A stretch of DNA of 64,000 nucleotides from Acidobacteriota bacterium. GTDB lineage: Bacteria > Acidobacteriota > Holophagae > Acanthopleuribacterales > Acanthopleuribacteraceae. The stretch spans positions 1-64,000 of the forward strand of contig JACJWC010000007.1 in assembly GCA_020637335.1 (NCBI GenBank). The letters run 5' to 3'. The number at the start of each line of letters is the position of its first letter. The stretch's first letter is position 1. Positions 45,744 to 54,300 of this stretch are shown here, piece after piece. The notes under the pieces were generated by a model. It was not told where the DNA came from and made no database searches. It saw nothing but the letters and a program-made list of their open reading frames with translations. The position numbers and the translations under genes are program-made.

Positions 45744-46126
45744 AGACAAAGGAACTCGTTATAGCACTCTATCAAGCCTTTGGGAATCGAGACCGCGCGG
45801 CATTGGAACACCTGTGCGATCCTGCAATCAGCTGGCACCAAAACCCGGGTTTTCCGGGTGGCGGTGTGCATGTGGGCATCGATGCCATCCTGCAAAACGT
45901 CTTTGAAGCCAACACCGCGCGATGGAAGGTTTTTGAATTTAAAATCCTAAACCTGATCGCTGAAGATGACACTGTCGTGGTGGAAGGTGTGTACGTTGTG
46001 GAAGGTAGAACCCACCAACGCGTCGAAGTACAAACCGCCCACGTCTTCACCCTGGCCAATGGCCGCATCTGCAAATTCCAGCAATACTGCGACACAAAAA
46101 CCCTCTGGGACCACTACCCCGGCTGA
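45740..46126 (+). CDS. SnoaL/NTF2-like protein
   Basis: A 128-residue cone-shaped alpha+beta protein. It has the SnoaL-like opening LVIALYQAFGNRDRAALEHL and DPAISWHQNPGFPGGG, the VEGVYVVEGRTHQRVEVQTA strands and an ending HVFTLANGRICKFQQYCD. The family includes small-molecule isomerases/hydrolases and binding proteins; no sure catalytic set is visible. It overlaps DoxX by 4 bp and so shares the LysR-controlled unit. The earlier codon at 45719 lies inside DoxX. Confidence 0.82.
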   Translation: MKTKELVIALYQAFGNRDRAALEHLCDPAISWHQNPGFPGGGVHVGIDAILQNVFEANTARWKVFEFKILNLIAEDDTVVVEGVYVVEGRTHQRVEVQTAHVFTLANGRICKFQQYCDTKTLWDHYPG

Positions 46127-46464
46127 AAATCGGACCTGGGCAGGAACAGCGGGATGTGGATCAGCAAAGTTCACATTGTAATTAAACGCCGGCATATTTG
46201 GTTTTAATCGATGCTTCAGACCCAGAACCGCTATTCGATTCAATCAAAATTGGGCCTGTTTGAAGGATGAATGACGTGATTTTGGGTTGGGTCAACGCCA
46301 CGTAAGCCCAATAAACCCTGCACAATCATTCATGGTGGCCTGAAGGGTCACGCCGACATAGACTAATGCCAAATTCACGCGCAAGCGAGTGGAGACAGGC
46401 CTAGGTAAACAATAACCCAAGATTGTTGCACCCTAACTGAGCTCCGCCCGGTTTTTGGCCTGGC

Positions 46465-46564
46465 CGAGCCCGCAGGGCGAAAGGTCATAGCCCAGGGTGA
46501 CAAGCGAAGCGCGGAACCCTGGGTCGCATTCCCCCAAAGGCCCAGAGCCCGGATGGGCGGCAGA
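46465..46564 (+). repeat. Dispersed repeat family B, copy 3
   Basis: Close match to 21443-21540 with gcccgcagggcgaaaggtca, the CCCAGGGTGA...ACCCTGGG stem around agcgaagcgcgga and the closing cagagcccggatgggcggcag. Confidence 0.85.
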
Positions 46565-46628
46565 GGTCCAACATTGTCCATTTGATTGCAATTGGTTCGC
46601 CAAAGTTGTTGATGGTGTTAGCAACACA

Positions 46629-46727
46629 TTCAGTCGCCCTGGTGGGCTCTTGGTTAATGAGGGGCACTTTCCCCACACATCCTTCGTCGGTGTGGGCTCA
46701 CGGGTCAATCGGCCTGCGGCCTCTGAG
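46629..46727 (-). repeat. Dispersed repeat family A, copy 3 (inverted)
   Basis: The reverse strand reads aggccgattgacccgtgag, ccacaccgacgaagga and agcccaccagggcgactgaa in the same order as copies 1 and 2. It lies 65 bp from a family B copy, in opposite orientation. Confidence 0.85.
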
Positions 46728-46754
46728 AAGAGATACCTCAGGGAACATTGTTGA

Positions 46755-48008
46755 TTACAAAGCTAAGCGGAGTTTGATGAATTCGGTATTGTGTTGGGCG
46801 ATCAGGGTTTGGGTCGACCCTGCTTGGACGGGAAGCGGTGGATTGAGGATTTGTAAAGCAATGCGCCAACAGCTTTCGTCTTCAATATTGGTGTCGAGTA
46901 CCGTTTCCGAGTCCAGGAAGAGTCGGAACCAATAAAGGATCTGATGGACAACCCCATCTGCAATCACCGGAATTTCAACTCTCTTGGCTTCGGGTTGGAT
47001 CGGGTAACCCGTGAAATCGAAATGGAAAAGTTCCGTGTCGCGGGACAAGCGGCGGTGAGGGAAACGTTCTACATACTGAACGCTGATATGTTCCTGGAAG
47101 CGATTAAAGGCCGACAAATCAAAGCCGGAAACCTGGGACACTGCACACTCTTCCCACAACTTTTGGCTTTCCAGCAGGTTGGCAAAGACGCTGCCCGCAC
47201 AGGGAATCAGCTGGGCGTCGGGTTTTAATAAATGGCCACGTGCATGGGCGATCGAGGGAACGGCACCTTCGCCCAGGAAACCCGCATCGAAGGTTTCGGT
47301 AACCAGCACATCTGCCGGTTCAGGCAGATCAACCCCAATTTGAAGCTCCGTGGATTTTTTGGCCAGCACCGTGATCCGATCGGCATAGCCGTTTTGTTGG
47401 ATGATCTCTTGGGCCACTGCGGCAATCAGCGGGTTCATTTCGGCGGTATAGACGTGTTTGGCACCGGCCCGTGCCGCCATCATGGCCAATAGTCCGGAAC
47501 CCGTTCCGATCTCCAGCACAACCGAATCCGGTCTAACCGCCTTTTGGATGGCCTTTTCGTAGGCGGCATTGCGTTGAGAGTCGTTCATCATTGAGAAATG
47601 CCAGGTTGGCACAGCGTCCTTGTAGAGGAAATCGCGTTGGTCACGCGCAGGTAAAAAATCGGGGTTTTGTAGGAGCGCATGATCCAAACAGGTTTGTGCC
47701 TCGTCCAGACGGTTCTGAACTTTGTGGACCAGGGCCAGGTTACTCAATAGCTCAACATGGTTGGGGGCAAGCTTTAACCCGGCCGAAAAAGCGCTTCTCG
47801 CTTCATTCCAGCGTTTCAAGGCGAGCAGTTGATTGCCCCAGCTATTAAATTTGGCCGGATCGCTAGGATCCAATTCGACTGCACGCTGGAATAAGGCTGC
47901 GGCATTTTCGGTTGCCCCATTTAAGGCCGCGTGCAATCCCAATCGATAAAGCACATCGGGGTCGTTGGCATCGTAGGAAAACCCCAATAATGGCAAGTCG
48001 TTTGACAC
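46755..48008 (-). CDS. TPR-arginine-methyltransferase-like protein (PRMT9/PRMT7-like)
   Basis: About 417 residues. Three TPR-like units (residues about 15-115) are followed by WHFSMMNDSQRNAAYEKAI (135-155), SAM motif I VVLEIGTGSGLLAMM (164-176), YTAEMNP with the acidic ribose binder, and a VTETFDAGFLGEGAVPS block (236-251). The last holds two glutamates, Glu238 and Glu247, like the double-E loop that grips arginine in PRMTs. The N-terminal TPR plus the WHF-M-ND opening resembles eukaryotic PRMT9, and the GEGA-PS block resembles PRMT7. The frame is open to 48275, but that part reads through a dispersed repeat; a GTG at 48006-48008 gives a start free of the repeat. The protein substrate is unknown. 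No operon partner. Confidence 0.8.
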   Translation of the reverse strand: MSNDLPLLGFSYDANDPDVLYRLGLHAALNGATENAAALFQRAVELDPSDPAKFNSWGNQLLALKRWNEARSAFSAGLKLAPNHVELLSNLALVHKVQNRLDEAQTCLDHALLQNPDFLPARDQRDFLYKDAVPTWHFSMMNDSQRNAAYEKAIQKAVRPDSVVLEIGTGSGLLAMMAARAGAKHVYTAEMNPLIAAVAQEIIQQNGYADRITVLAKKSTELQIGVDLPEPADVLVTETFDAGFLGEGAVPSIAHARGHLLKPDAQLIPCAGSVFANLLESQKLWEECAVSQVSGFDLSAFNRFQEHISVQYVERFPHRRLSRDTELFHFDFTGYPIQPEAKRVEIPVIADGVVHQILYWFRLFLDSETVLDTNIEDESCWRIALQILNPPLPVQAGSTQTLIAQHNTEFIKLRLAL

Positions 48009-48167
48009 ACATCCACCCAAAGAAAAGTGAAGTTGTTTATAGCATAAAGTGGAACGGGCGGTTTCCGCATAATCCAAGGCCAAGCCCCAAAACAGCCACC
48101 GGGAGTCTGAGCTTTGAATGTTAAAGTGGAACCGGGGCCAAGGCAAAGCGTTGCGGTGAAATTCCGT

Positions 48168-48450
48168 GTTTTCCGTGGTTATTTTCCGGATTAGCAACCA
48201 CGGAAAGCACAGAAACACACAGAATGGTGAGGTTTGGCATGGGTCTGTAATCGGGAAAGAAAAATGCCTTTTCATTACCTGTTCCGCTCGTTTTTCGATT
48301 GCCTACCTTCCACCTGTTGCCTTTTCGTTTTCAAGGGTCAAATCTGCCGGCAAACGACAAACCGAGATCCAATTTTCCGTGAAATTCCGTGTTTTCCGTG
48401 GTTATTTTCCGGATTTTGAACCACGGAAAGCACAGAAACACACGGAATTT
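48168..48450 (+). repeat. Family C long direct repeat, copy 1
   Basis: About 280 bp, nearly the same as 48928-49215. Each unit is bounded by ttccgtggttattttccgga and accacggaaagcacagaaa elements that are imperfect inverses of each other, with a conserved inside (gcctaccttccacc, gaccgagatccaattttcc). Confidence 0.85.
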
Positions 48451-48540
48451 TGGGGTTTGTTTTGGGTTTTGCCTTAAGGAGCAAAAAATCTCCAATTTCC
48501 GAACTTCCAGTCGGCCTGGAGGGCCGAAACGTGAATAGCC

Positions 48541-48620
48541 TGGGTCAAGGGCCGGAGCGCAGCGCAGGTCCGCAGGCCCAGGATGAGTCACCCCAAAACC
48601 TGGGGCGCCCTGTAGGGGCG
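48541..48620 (+). repeat. GC-rich structured repeat
   Basis: Two inverted pairs, around gggccggagcgcagcgcaggtc and ggcgccctgtaggggcgc. It resembles family B in style but not clearly in sequence. It lies between the two family C units. Confidence 0.5.
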
Positions 48621-48927
48621 CAACAACACCCTAAAACGATTGGTAACGCGATGGTCCTTGGATCCTGGCGAACGAATGAACATCCGAATCCAAAATCCAT
48701 TTTGGTTGAAATCTTCCTTGGTATGTCCTCGGCACGGTCGAAACCAGCATTTTGGGCATGTTGCGCCTCTTTCAGGGCGCCCCCTATTTATTGATTTCAA
48801 ACCCGGGCCTGCGTTGGCTCGCAACGCTCGCAAACTTGGCCCGGGCTATTCACATTCCGGCCCTTCAGGCCGAAAACAGGGCTGGTAGGCCGAAACCCTG
48901 GATTTCGTTTTTCGGTGTCCTTCTGTG

Positions 48928-49215
48928 CTTTCCGTGGTTATTTTCCGGATTGGCAACCACAGAAAGCACAGAAAAACACAGAATGGTGAGGTTTGGCATG
49001 GGCCTGTAATCGTGAAAGAAAAATGCCTTTTCATTACCTGTTCCGCTCGTTTTTCGATTGCCTACCTTCCACCGGTTCCCTTTACGTTTTCATGGATTAA
49101 ATCGGCCTGCAAACGACAAACCGAGATCCAATTTTCCGTGAAATTCCGTGTTTTCTGTGGTTTTTTTTCCGGAAAAGCAATCACGGAAGGCACGGAAACA
49201 CACGGAAAAACTTGG
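48928..49215 (+). repeat. Family C long direct repeat, copy 2
   Basis: Second copy of the 48168-48450 unit, starting tttccgtggttattttccgg and ending cacggaaacacacggaaa, with scattered point differences. It is separated from the first by 477 bp. Confidence 0.85.
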
Positions 49216-49339
49216 CCATTCAATTCCAAAAATTGTTTGTGGCTTTTGGGTGGTATTTCGTGAAATTTTGGGTTGTGTTCAGACAATTCGACCTAGCGGG
49301 TTGAACGTTTGATTTGCCGGTCAGGCTGACCGACCCATG

Positions 49340-50908
49340 TTATTTTTGACTGATTTTGAGGATTTGGGGGGTGCCAGGCACCAAGTTGAGTTCGTAATGC
49401 CATTCGCCGTCTGGGTTGACCGACAATTCTGATCTGCTTTCCGGGTCCAAAAGGGATTGAACTGGGTGGGATCCTACTGGACCGGTGCCGCTTAACTGCA
49501 CGGTCTGGGGTTGTGGAATCAACGAACAGACGACCCAGATGCGTTCCTCGCCCAGCTTTCGCTCGAAGGCGACCACTTTGGGTTGGTCGGTTTTGAGCCA
49601 ATTCAGTGTCCCAGTGCGCAGCGCAGGATGAGCCTTACGCACCTGAATCAATCGGCGGTAATGGTTCCAGAGCGAATCGGGGTCATCTTTTTGGGCTAAC
49701 CAGTTGACTTTACTGTAATCCGGTTTGGGATCGCGCCACGGTTTGCCGCTGGAGAAACCGGCATGATCGGCGGCTGACCATTGCATGGGCGTGCGAATAT
49801 CTTCATCCGGTTTCACGCCCTTCATGCCCAACTCTTCACCGTAATAGATGAACGGTGTGCCGGGCAAGGTCAGCAATAAACTGGCTGCGGATTTGGCCTT
49901 GACGATATCGCCACGCAATTGGGACATGACCCGGTTCTGATCGTGATTGGTCAAAAAGGTAGCAAAGGTGCCCGCAGGATACACCTGTAAAATTCGATCG
50001 ACTTGGTCCTTGAACCCCAGCGGATCACCCGTCATCACGGCTTTGAGCATGGATTCGGCCAGGGCAAATTCGAAGGCCAAATCCAGTTCCCCACTTTTGA
50101 CATACGGGACTACTTCATCGGTGTCGTCCCAGATCTCGCCCAAGGTTAAACCGTTGGCGTCGACGGACTTGATAAAGGCCTGGTATTCTTTCAACCAGGC
50201 ATGGGTGGCGGGTGACCCGGCCTGCTCTTCACCGGCCTCGATTAAATGGCGAACCGCATCGAGCCGGAAGCCATCCGCCCCCATCTCTTTCAGCCAAAAG
50301 CGGCTGACTTCATACATTTTTTGCGTCACTTCGGGGTTGTTGTAATTGAGATCCGGCATGCCGCTCCAGAAAATGCCGTAAAAATATTGTCCGTTCTTCT
50401 CGTGCCAGACCGGTTCGCCCCAGGGCCCGTAATAACCCGGATCCGTTTTCGACCAGAGGAACCAGTTTCGATAAGGCGAGTCGGGATTGGCTGCCGCCTC
50501 TGTGAACCAAGGATGCTGGCTGGAGATGTGGTTCAACATCAGGTCGATCACAATCGCAATACCGTGTTGGTGCGCCGCCGTCATCAAAGCCTGATAATCT
50601 GCGAGGGAGCCGTATTGCGGATTGGTGTTGAAGGCATCGGTCATGTCATAGCCGTGGTAACTGGGTGAATCCATGATCGGCATCAGCCATAGGGCATCAA
50701 CACCCAGGTCGGAATCGGTATTGGGATCGCCGTCGTTGAGGTAGTCCAGCTTCTGGATCAAACCGCGGAAATCGCCGATGCCATCGCCGTCCGAATCGTA
50801 AAAGCTGCGCACAAAGACCTCGTAAAATACCGCTTCCTTCCACCAACCTGGCTCCTGACTCGGATCCTGGCCTTTCTGGAAAAGCGTTAGAAATAAAAGG
50901 GTTAACAT
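49340..50908 (-). CDS. Exported GH13 alpha-amylase/alpha-glucosidase
   Basis: A 522-residue enzyme with a signal-like N-terminus (MLTLLFLTLFQKGQ). It hydrolyses alpha-1,4-glucans or maltodextrins outside the cytoplasm. GH13 regions are all visible: GVDALWLMPIMDSPSYHGYD (near 80-90), VIDLMLNHIS (120-129), GFRLDAVRH with nucleophile Asp217, LTLGEIWDD with acid/base Glu258, and TNHDQNR with Asp323. A small C-terminal beta domain ends the protein. It is the last gene of the long minus-strand glucan operon and 20 bp from its upstream neighbour. The exact specificity among the GH13 subfamilies is not clear. Confidence 0.93.
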   Translation of the reverse strand: MLTLLFLTLFQKGQDPSQEPGWWKEAVFYEVFVRSFYDSDGDGIGDFRGLIQKLDYLNDGDPNTDSDLGVDALWLMPIMDSPSYHGYDMTDAFNTNPQYGSLADYQALMTAAHQHGIAIVIDLMLNHISSQHPWFTEAAANPDSPYRNWFLWSKTDPGYYGPWGEPVWHEKNGQYFYGIFWSGMPDLNYNNPEVTQKMYEVSRFWLKEMGADGFRLDAVRHLIEAGEEQAGSPATHAWLKEYQAFIKSVDANGLTLGEIWDDTDEVVPYVKSGELDLAFEFALAESMLKAVMTGDPLGFKDQVDRILQVYPAGTFATFLTNHDQNRVMSQLRGDIVKAKSAASLLLTLPGTPFIYYGEELGMKGVKPDEDIRTPMQWSAADHAGFSSGKPWRDPKPDYSKVNWLAQKDDPDSLWNHYRRLIQVRKAHPALRTGTLNWLKTDQPKVVAFERKLGEERIWVVCSLIPQPQTVQLSGTGPVGSHPVQSLLDPESRSELSVNPDGEWHYELNLVPGTPQILKISQK

Positions 50909-50927
50909 GCGATCCTCCGGGTCAATT

Positions 50928-52100
50928 TTATGCTAGCGATTTCAGTAAGTTGTTAAGCGCAGTGCCGCGGCCCACATCGTGGCCTGCCTGTTCCGATAAC
51001 AACCACTTGCGTTCTAAAAACCAATGATAGGCCTCATTGCGATCAGTGTGCTGGGTCGCCGGATACAGCGCCTGAACGACGGGTTGGTACAAGCGGGTCA
51101 GCCAGTGGAAAGCCGCTTCCTGGAGACTGACTTTTTCTGGCCGTTTTTGGGAGAGCCCCGCACGACATTCCTGAATTTCGTTAAGGAACTCGCGTGCCTG
51201 GTTCTCTTCGGCTTCCAAACCCGTCAGGCCATAGAGGCGGTTTTTGAAGTAATTCCGGTCAGTAACACAGACCTTGAAACGGATTATTTCGCCGGATGCA
51301 TCACCGCGGATTTCTACTTCCTCCACGGAAAAACCCAATTGGTTGAGGCGCTCGATCTGCTCGCGGATACGAAAGCGTTCATTGACCGGGATCTCCATGG
51401 CGCGATGCAGTTTGTCCCACAAATGCGCGTATTTGTGTTCAATCAAGGCGACCGTTTCATGCGGATCCATGTGTTGTGGCAGGAGTCCGCCGGCCAACAA
51501 GTCGGAGAGCCCGCCAAACACGTTTTCAGCCAGAATCTCCAGATCGTGTTGACGCATGGCTTCACTTAATTGGCCGTGAAACTCGGTGGTTTCAGCATCA
51601 ACCAGGTAGGCCTGCAGTCGGCCGGCATCGCGCCGGAACAGAGTGTTGGAGAGCGAACAATCGCCCCAGAACACACCGTTTAAATGCAGTTGGACCAGAA
51701 GGCCGGCCATCGCATCAAGAAGGAACTGGCGGTAGTAGGCCAGGTTGGGTTGGGTGAACAGGTTGCGATAAGGCAAGGAATGACTGAGGAATTGGGTAAT
51801 CACCGACGCCTGGGTATCGCCTTCATTCAGTGATCCGTGACCAATCGGCACAACTGCCGGCAGATTCAATCGCTGCAACTCGCGCAAATTCTCGTATTCC
51901 TTGCGACAGGCTGCTGCGACATTCTGCTTAATGGCATAAAGCTCTTCTCCGTATTGAACGAAGACGATGGGGTGACGCGCAATGCCCATGGGCAGTTCAA
52001 CCCAACGTGAACAGGCTTCACGCCATTCACTAAGCGGTAGCTGCCAGGGCAGATCTATGAAGTCCGGACCGTCCGGTTTGAGTGAGAGATGCAGGGTCAT
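50928..52100 (-). CDS. DUF4032 kinase-like protein
   Basis: A 390-residue protein. The first half reads as a protein-kinase/LPS-kinase-like fold: LYAIKQN (Lys58), Glu69 of the next helix, HLNGVFWGDCSLSNTLFRRD (Asp147, Asn152) and YLVDAETTE (Asp168). These are the places of the phosphotransfer and metal-binding residues. The second half (from about 190) is the helical DUF4032 region (ERFRIREQIERLNQLGFSVE). The family's substrate is unknown; a cytoplasmic place is likely. It is embedded in the glucan operon, 3 bp after the FG-GAP gene, which suggests phosphorylation of a sugar or a partner protein. This is inference. Confidence 0.75.
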   Translation of the reverse strand: MTLHLSLKPDGPDFIDLPWQLPLSEWREACSRWVELPMGIARHPIVFVQYGEELYAIKQNVAAACRKEYENLRELQRLNLPAVVPIGHGSLNEGDTQASVITQFLSHSLPYRNLFTQPNLAYYRQFLLDAMAGLLVQLHLNGVFWGDCSLSNTLFRRDAGRLQAYLVDAETTEFHGQLSEAMRQHDLEILAENVFGGLSDLLAGGLLPQHMDPHETVALIEHKYAHLWDKLHRAMEIPVNERFRIREQIERLNQLGFSVEEVEIRGDASGEIIRFKVCVTDRNYFKNRLYGLTGLEAEENQAREFLNEIQECRAGLSQKRPEKVSLQEAAFHWLTRLYQPVVQALYPATQHTDRNEAYHWFLERKWLLSEQAGHDVGRGTALNNLLKSLA

Positions 52101-52103
52101 CGG

Positions 52104-54263
52104 TTAGGGACAATTGGAATCATCGATTAAGGGTGGAACCTGGAATAGCACGGGCACAGCAGAGCCGGGTCGGGTTCCACGCAGGAGTAACCAACAGATC
52201 GGCTGGGAGCCGACGGCTTCGAGTTGGGTTCCCGACTCAGCCCAAGCATCCAAAACACTCAGGAACTTGGTTCCTTTTTCCAGGTTTCCGCTTAACTGGG
52301 CCAAATAGGTGCGCGTACCGTCGGCTTCGACTCGGTACAGATCCACCGTGACTACAGTCGGCCCAGGATTCAGGGCGACGATTCCGTCAAAGGCAACGGT
52401 TGGATCGGCAACCCGCCAGCGGAAACGCTCGGTCGTCTGGGCAGATGCCTGGAAATCAGCGGCCATGGCCGAACTTGAATCCGCGGCAAAGGAACCCACC
52501 AATTGGGCTTCGGGTGGGGCGATCCAGGCGCAATAGGCTGCTTCGGGGAAAGCTTGCACCGTTTGTGGACCCAGCACTTCGCTGGCACCGGGATCCAGTT
52601 TCACGCCCCAGTTACCCAGGAATTGACCGCTTGCAGAAAAGAACTGGATATCGCCTTGAATGGTTTGTTCTGCGCCATTCATAACCAATAGTGAAGTGAC
52701 AAATCCACCGTCTGGCCGAGTTAAATGGGGCAGCCAACGCGTTCCAGCCGCACAATTGGCACCCGGCTCACTGATTCTGAGTTGCTGGTCCACGGCGATA
52801 TTTTCATGAAAAGTGCGCCGGCCGCTGGGCCATTGAATCTCAATCGAAACCGGATCGGCCTGCTGGCCCAAACCGAAATGCAGACGGCTGGGATCACTGG
52901 ACACGTAATTGTTGCCAGCCCGCTGTTCACGAATCTGGGTTTTGCCATTGGCAGTTAAAGAAACGCGCGCGCCGATGGCTTTTGTATTTTTGCCGGAAGC
53001 CTGCAATTCCAGGCCGAGCCAATGGTTAGGTGAACCATCGTTGCGGTAAAGCCGCAGCGGTCCATTATTGTTGTGGGTGACGATATCCAAATCGCCATCG
53101 CCGTCATAATCAAAGCAAACTAAACCACGACCCTGAAATCGTTCGATGAACCCAGCCGATTGGGCGATTTCTTCAAAAGTTCCATCGCCTTTGCCCAGGA
53201 AGAGCCGTGACGGATCGTCCTGAAAGGGCTGGCCGACCGCGCCGGCAAATCCATTAATCATGACCAGGTCCAATACGCCATCGTTGTTGAAATCGGCAAA
53301 GCTGGTACCCCAACCCCAGTAGCCCGATCGAACCCCAGCTGTTTCGGTGACATCCGCAAACTGGCCATTGCCCAAATTACGGTACAGCCGATTGCCACTG
53401 GCCTGAATGACCTGAGCGGGATCCTCCGGCAAGCTGATCGAGGTAACAAACCAATCGAGGTCACCATCGTTATCAAAATCGCCAACTGCACCGCCCATCC
53501 CATTTTCGTCGCTGATGACGGAATTGGTCAGCGACTTAAAAGATCCATTTCCCTGATTCAAAAGCACTTGTGAGCTGTGGAAATCGGAAGAAACCAGCAA
53601 ATCGGGCCAGGAGTCGCCATTAATGTCGGCGAAGTTAGGGGTGAAGGTGTAGACCTTGGCCAGCAGCGCTCCCAAACCGGAGACATCATCTGCCGCTTCA
53701 AAATGACCACTCCCATCATTGCGCATAAGTTTGGTGGCCGAAAAAGCGCCCCAATGGCTGGTGAACAGGTCCAGATCACCATCGCGATCTATATCGGCTG
53801 CTGCAGCTGAAAAGGTATCGGCCGTTGTTAAAAGCCCGGAGGCCTGGGTCTCTTCGACAAAGGCGCCAGCGCCAGTATTGCGAAAGAAGCGGGTCGGCGT
53901 TTTATCCAATCCACCGACAAAGAGATCGACCCAACCGTCACCATTAGCGTCAAAAAACAGCGGCCCGCAGTCATGACGACCACCCAATGCCACACCGGCA
54001 GCTTCAGCGCCATCGACAAAGGTTCCGTCGCCCTGATTTAAAAACAATGCGTTATGGCCGGATGCACCGCCGAGCACGTACAGATCCAGCCAACCATCGC
54101 CGTTCACGTCGGCGCAGGCAATCCCGCCCATCATCAGGAAGGCTTCCTTGGTCTGGACATATTGGTGTTGAAAATTCAGACCAGCAGCTTGGGTCACCTC
54201 CGTAAAGTGGGGGTTTTGTGCCCAAATCAGGCTGCTGAGGAGAAATAGGGGGACGCATCGCAT
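52104..54263 (-). CDS. Secreted FG-GAP/VCBS propeller protein with ASPIC/UnbV domain
   Basis: A 719-residue protein with a signal peptide (MRCVPLFLLSSLIWAQ). Seven calcium-binding propeller motifs of the D-x-N-G-D-G-x-x-D-L type are visible, at about 52, 105, 157, 213, 262, 324 and 385 (ADVNGDGWLDLYV, FDANGDGWVDLFV, ADIDRDGDLDLFT, and others). An ASPIC/UnbV domain follows at about 413-498 (NHWLGLELQASGKN, IGARVSLTANGK, QWPSGRRTFHE). The last 215 residues are unrecognised beta-rich sequence. FG-GAP/ASPIC proteins are common in Acidobacteria and Planctomycetes; here its place within a sugar operon suggests surface glycan binding. Confidence 0.9.
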   Translation of the reverse strand: MRCVPLFLLSSLIWAQNPHFTEVTQAAGLNFQHQYVQTKEAFLMMGGIACADVNGDGWLDLYVLGGASGHNALFLNQGDGTFVDGAEAAGVALGGRHDCGPLFFDANGDGWVDLFVGGLDKTPTRFFRNTGAGAFVEETQASGLLTTADTFSAAAADIDRDGDLDLFTSHWGAFSATKLMRNDGSGHFEAADDVSGLGALLAKVYTFTPNFADINGDSWPDLLVSSDFHSSQVLLNQGNGSFKSLTNSVISDENGMGGAVGDFDNDGDLDWFVTSISLPEDPAQVIQASGNRLYRNLGNGQFADVTETAGVRSGYWGWGTSFADFNNDGVLDLVMINGFAGAVGQPFQDDPSRLFLGKGDGTFEEIAQSAGFIERFQGRGLVCFDYDGDGDLDIVTHNNNGPLRLYRNDGSPNHWLGLELQASGKNTKAIGARVSLTANGKTQIREQRAGNNYVSSDPSRLHFGLGQQADPVSIEIQWPSGRRTFHENIAVDQQLRISEPGANCAAGTRWLPHLTRPDGGFVTSLLVMNGAEQTIQGDIQFFSASGQFLGNWGVKLDPGASEVLGPQTVQAFPEAAYCAWIAPPEAQLVGSFAADSSSAMAADFQASAQTTERFRWRVADPTVAFDGIVALNPGPTVVTVDLYRVEADGTRTYLAQLSGNLEKGTKFLSVLDAWAESGTQLEAVGSQPICWLLLRGTRPGSAVPVLFQVPPLIDDSNCP

Positions 54264-54300
54264 GGGTTTTTCCTTTTTTCAACGCGCCCGCTCCACCTGC

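Larger units (their letters stand above)
46127..46754. other. Gene-free region with family A and B repeats
   Basis: No gene is seen on either strand. The first 340 bp hold nothing I can name; the remainder is the family B and A copies listed separately, side by side. Confidence 0.65.
48009..49339. other. Gene-free repeat block
   Basis: No convincing gene on either strand. It is built largely of two direct copies of a family C unit (48168-48450 and 48928-49215) separated by 477 bp that contain a GC-rich hairpin repeat. Short frames that open in these repeats encode nothing recognised. Confidence 0.65.

Noticed and set aside
48009..48275. N-terminal extension of the TPR-methyltransferase to 48275
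   Set aside because: The added 89 residues come from a dispersed repeat; similar readings occur in the second repeat copy.
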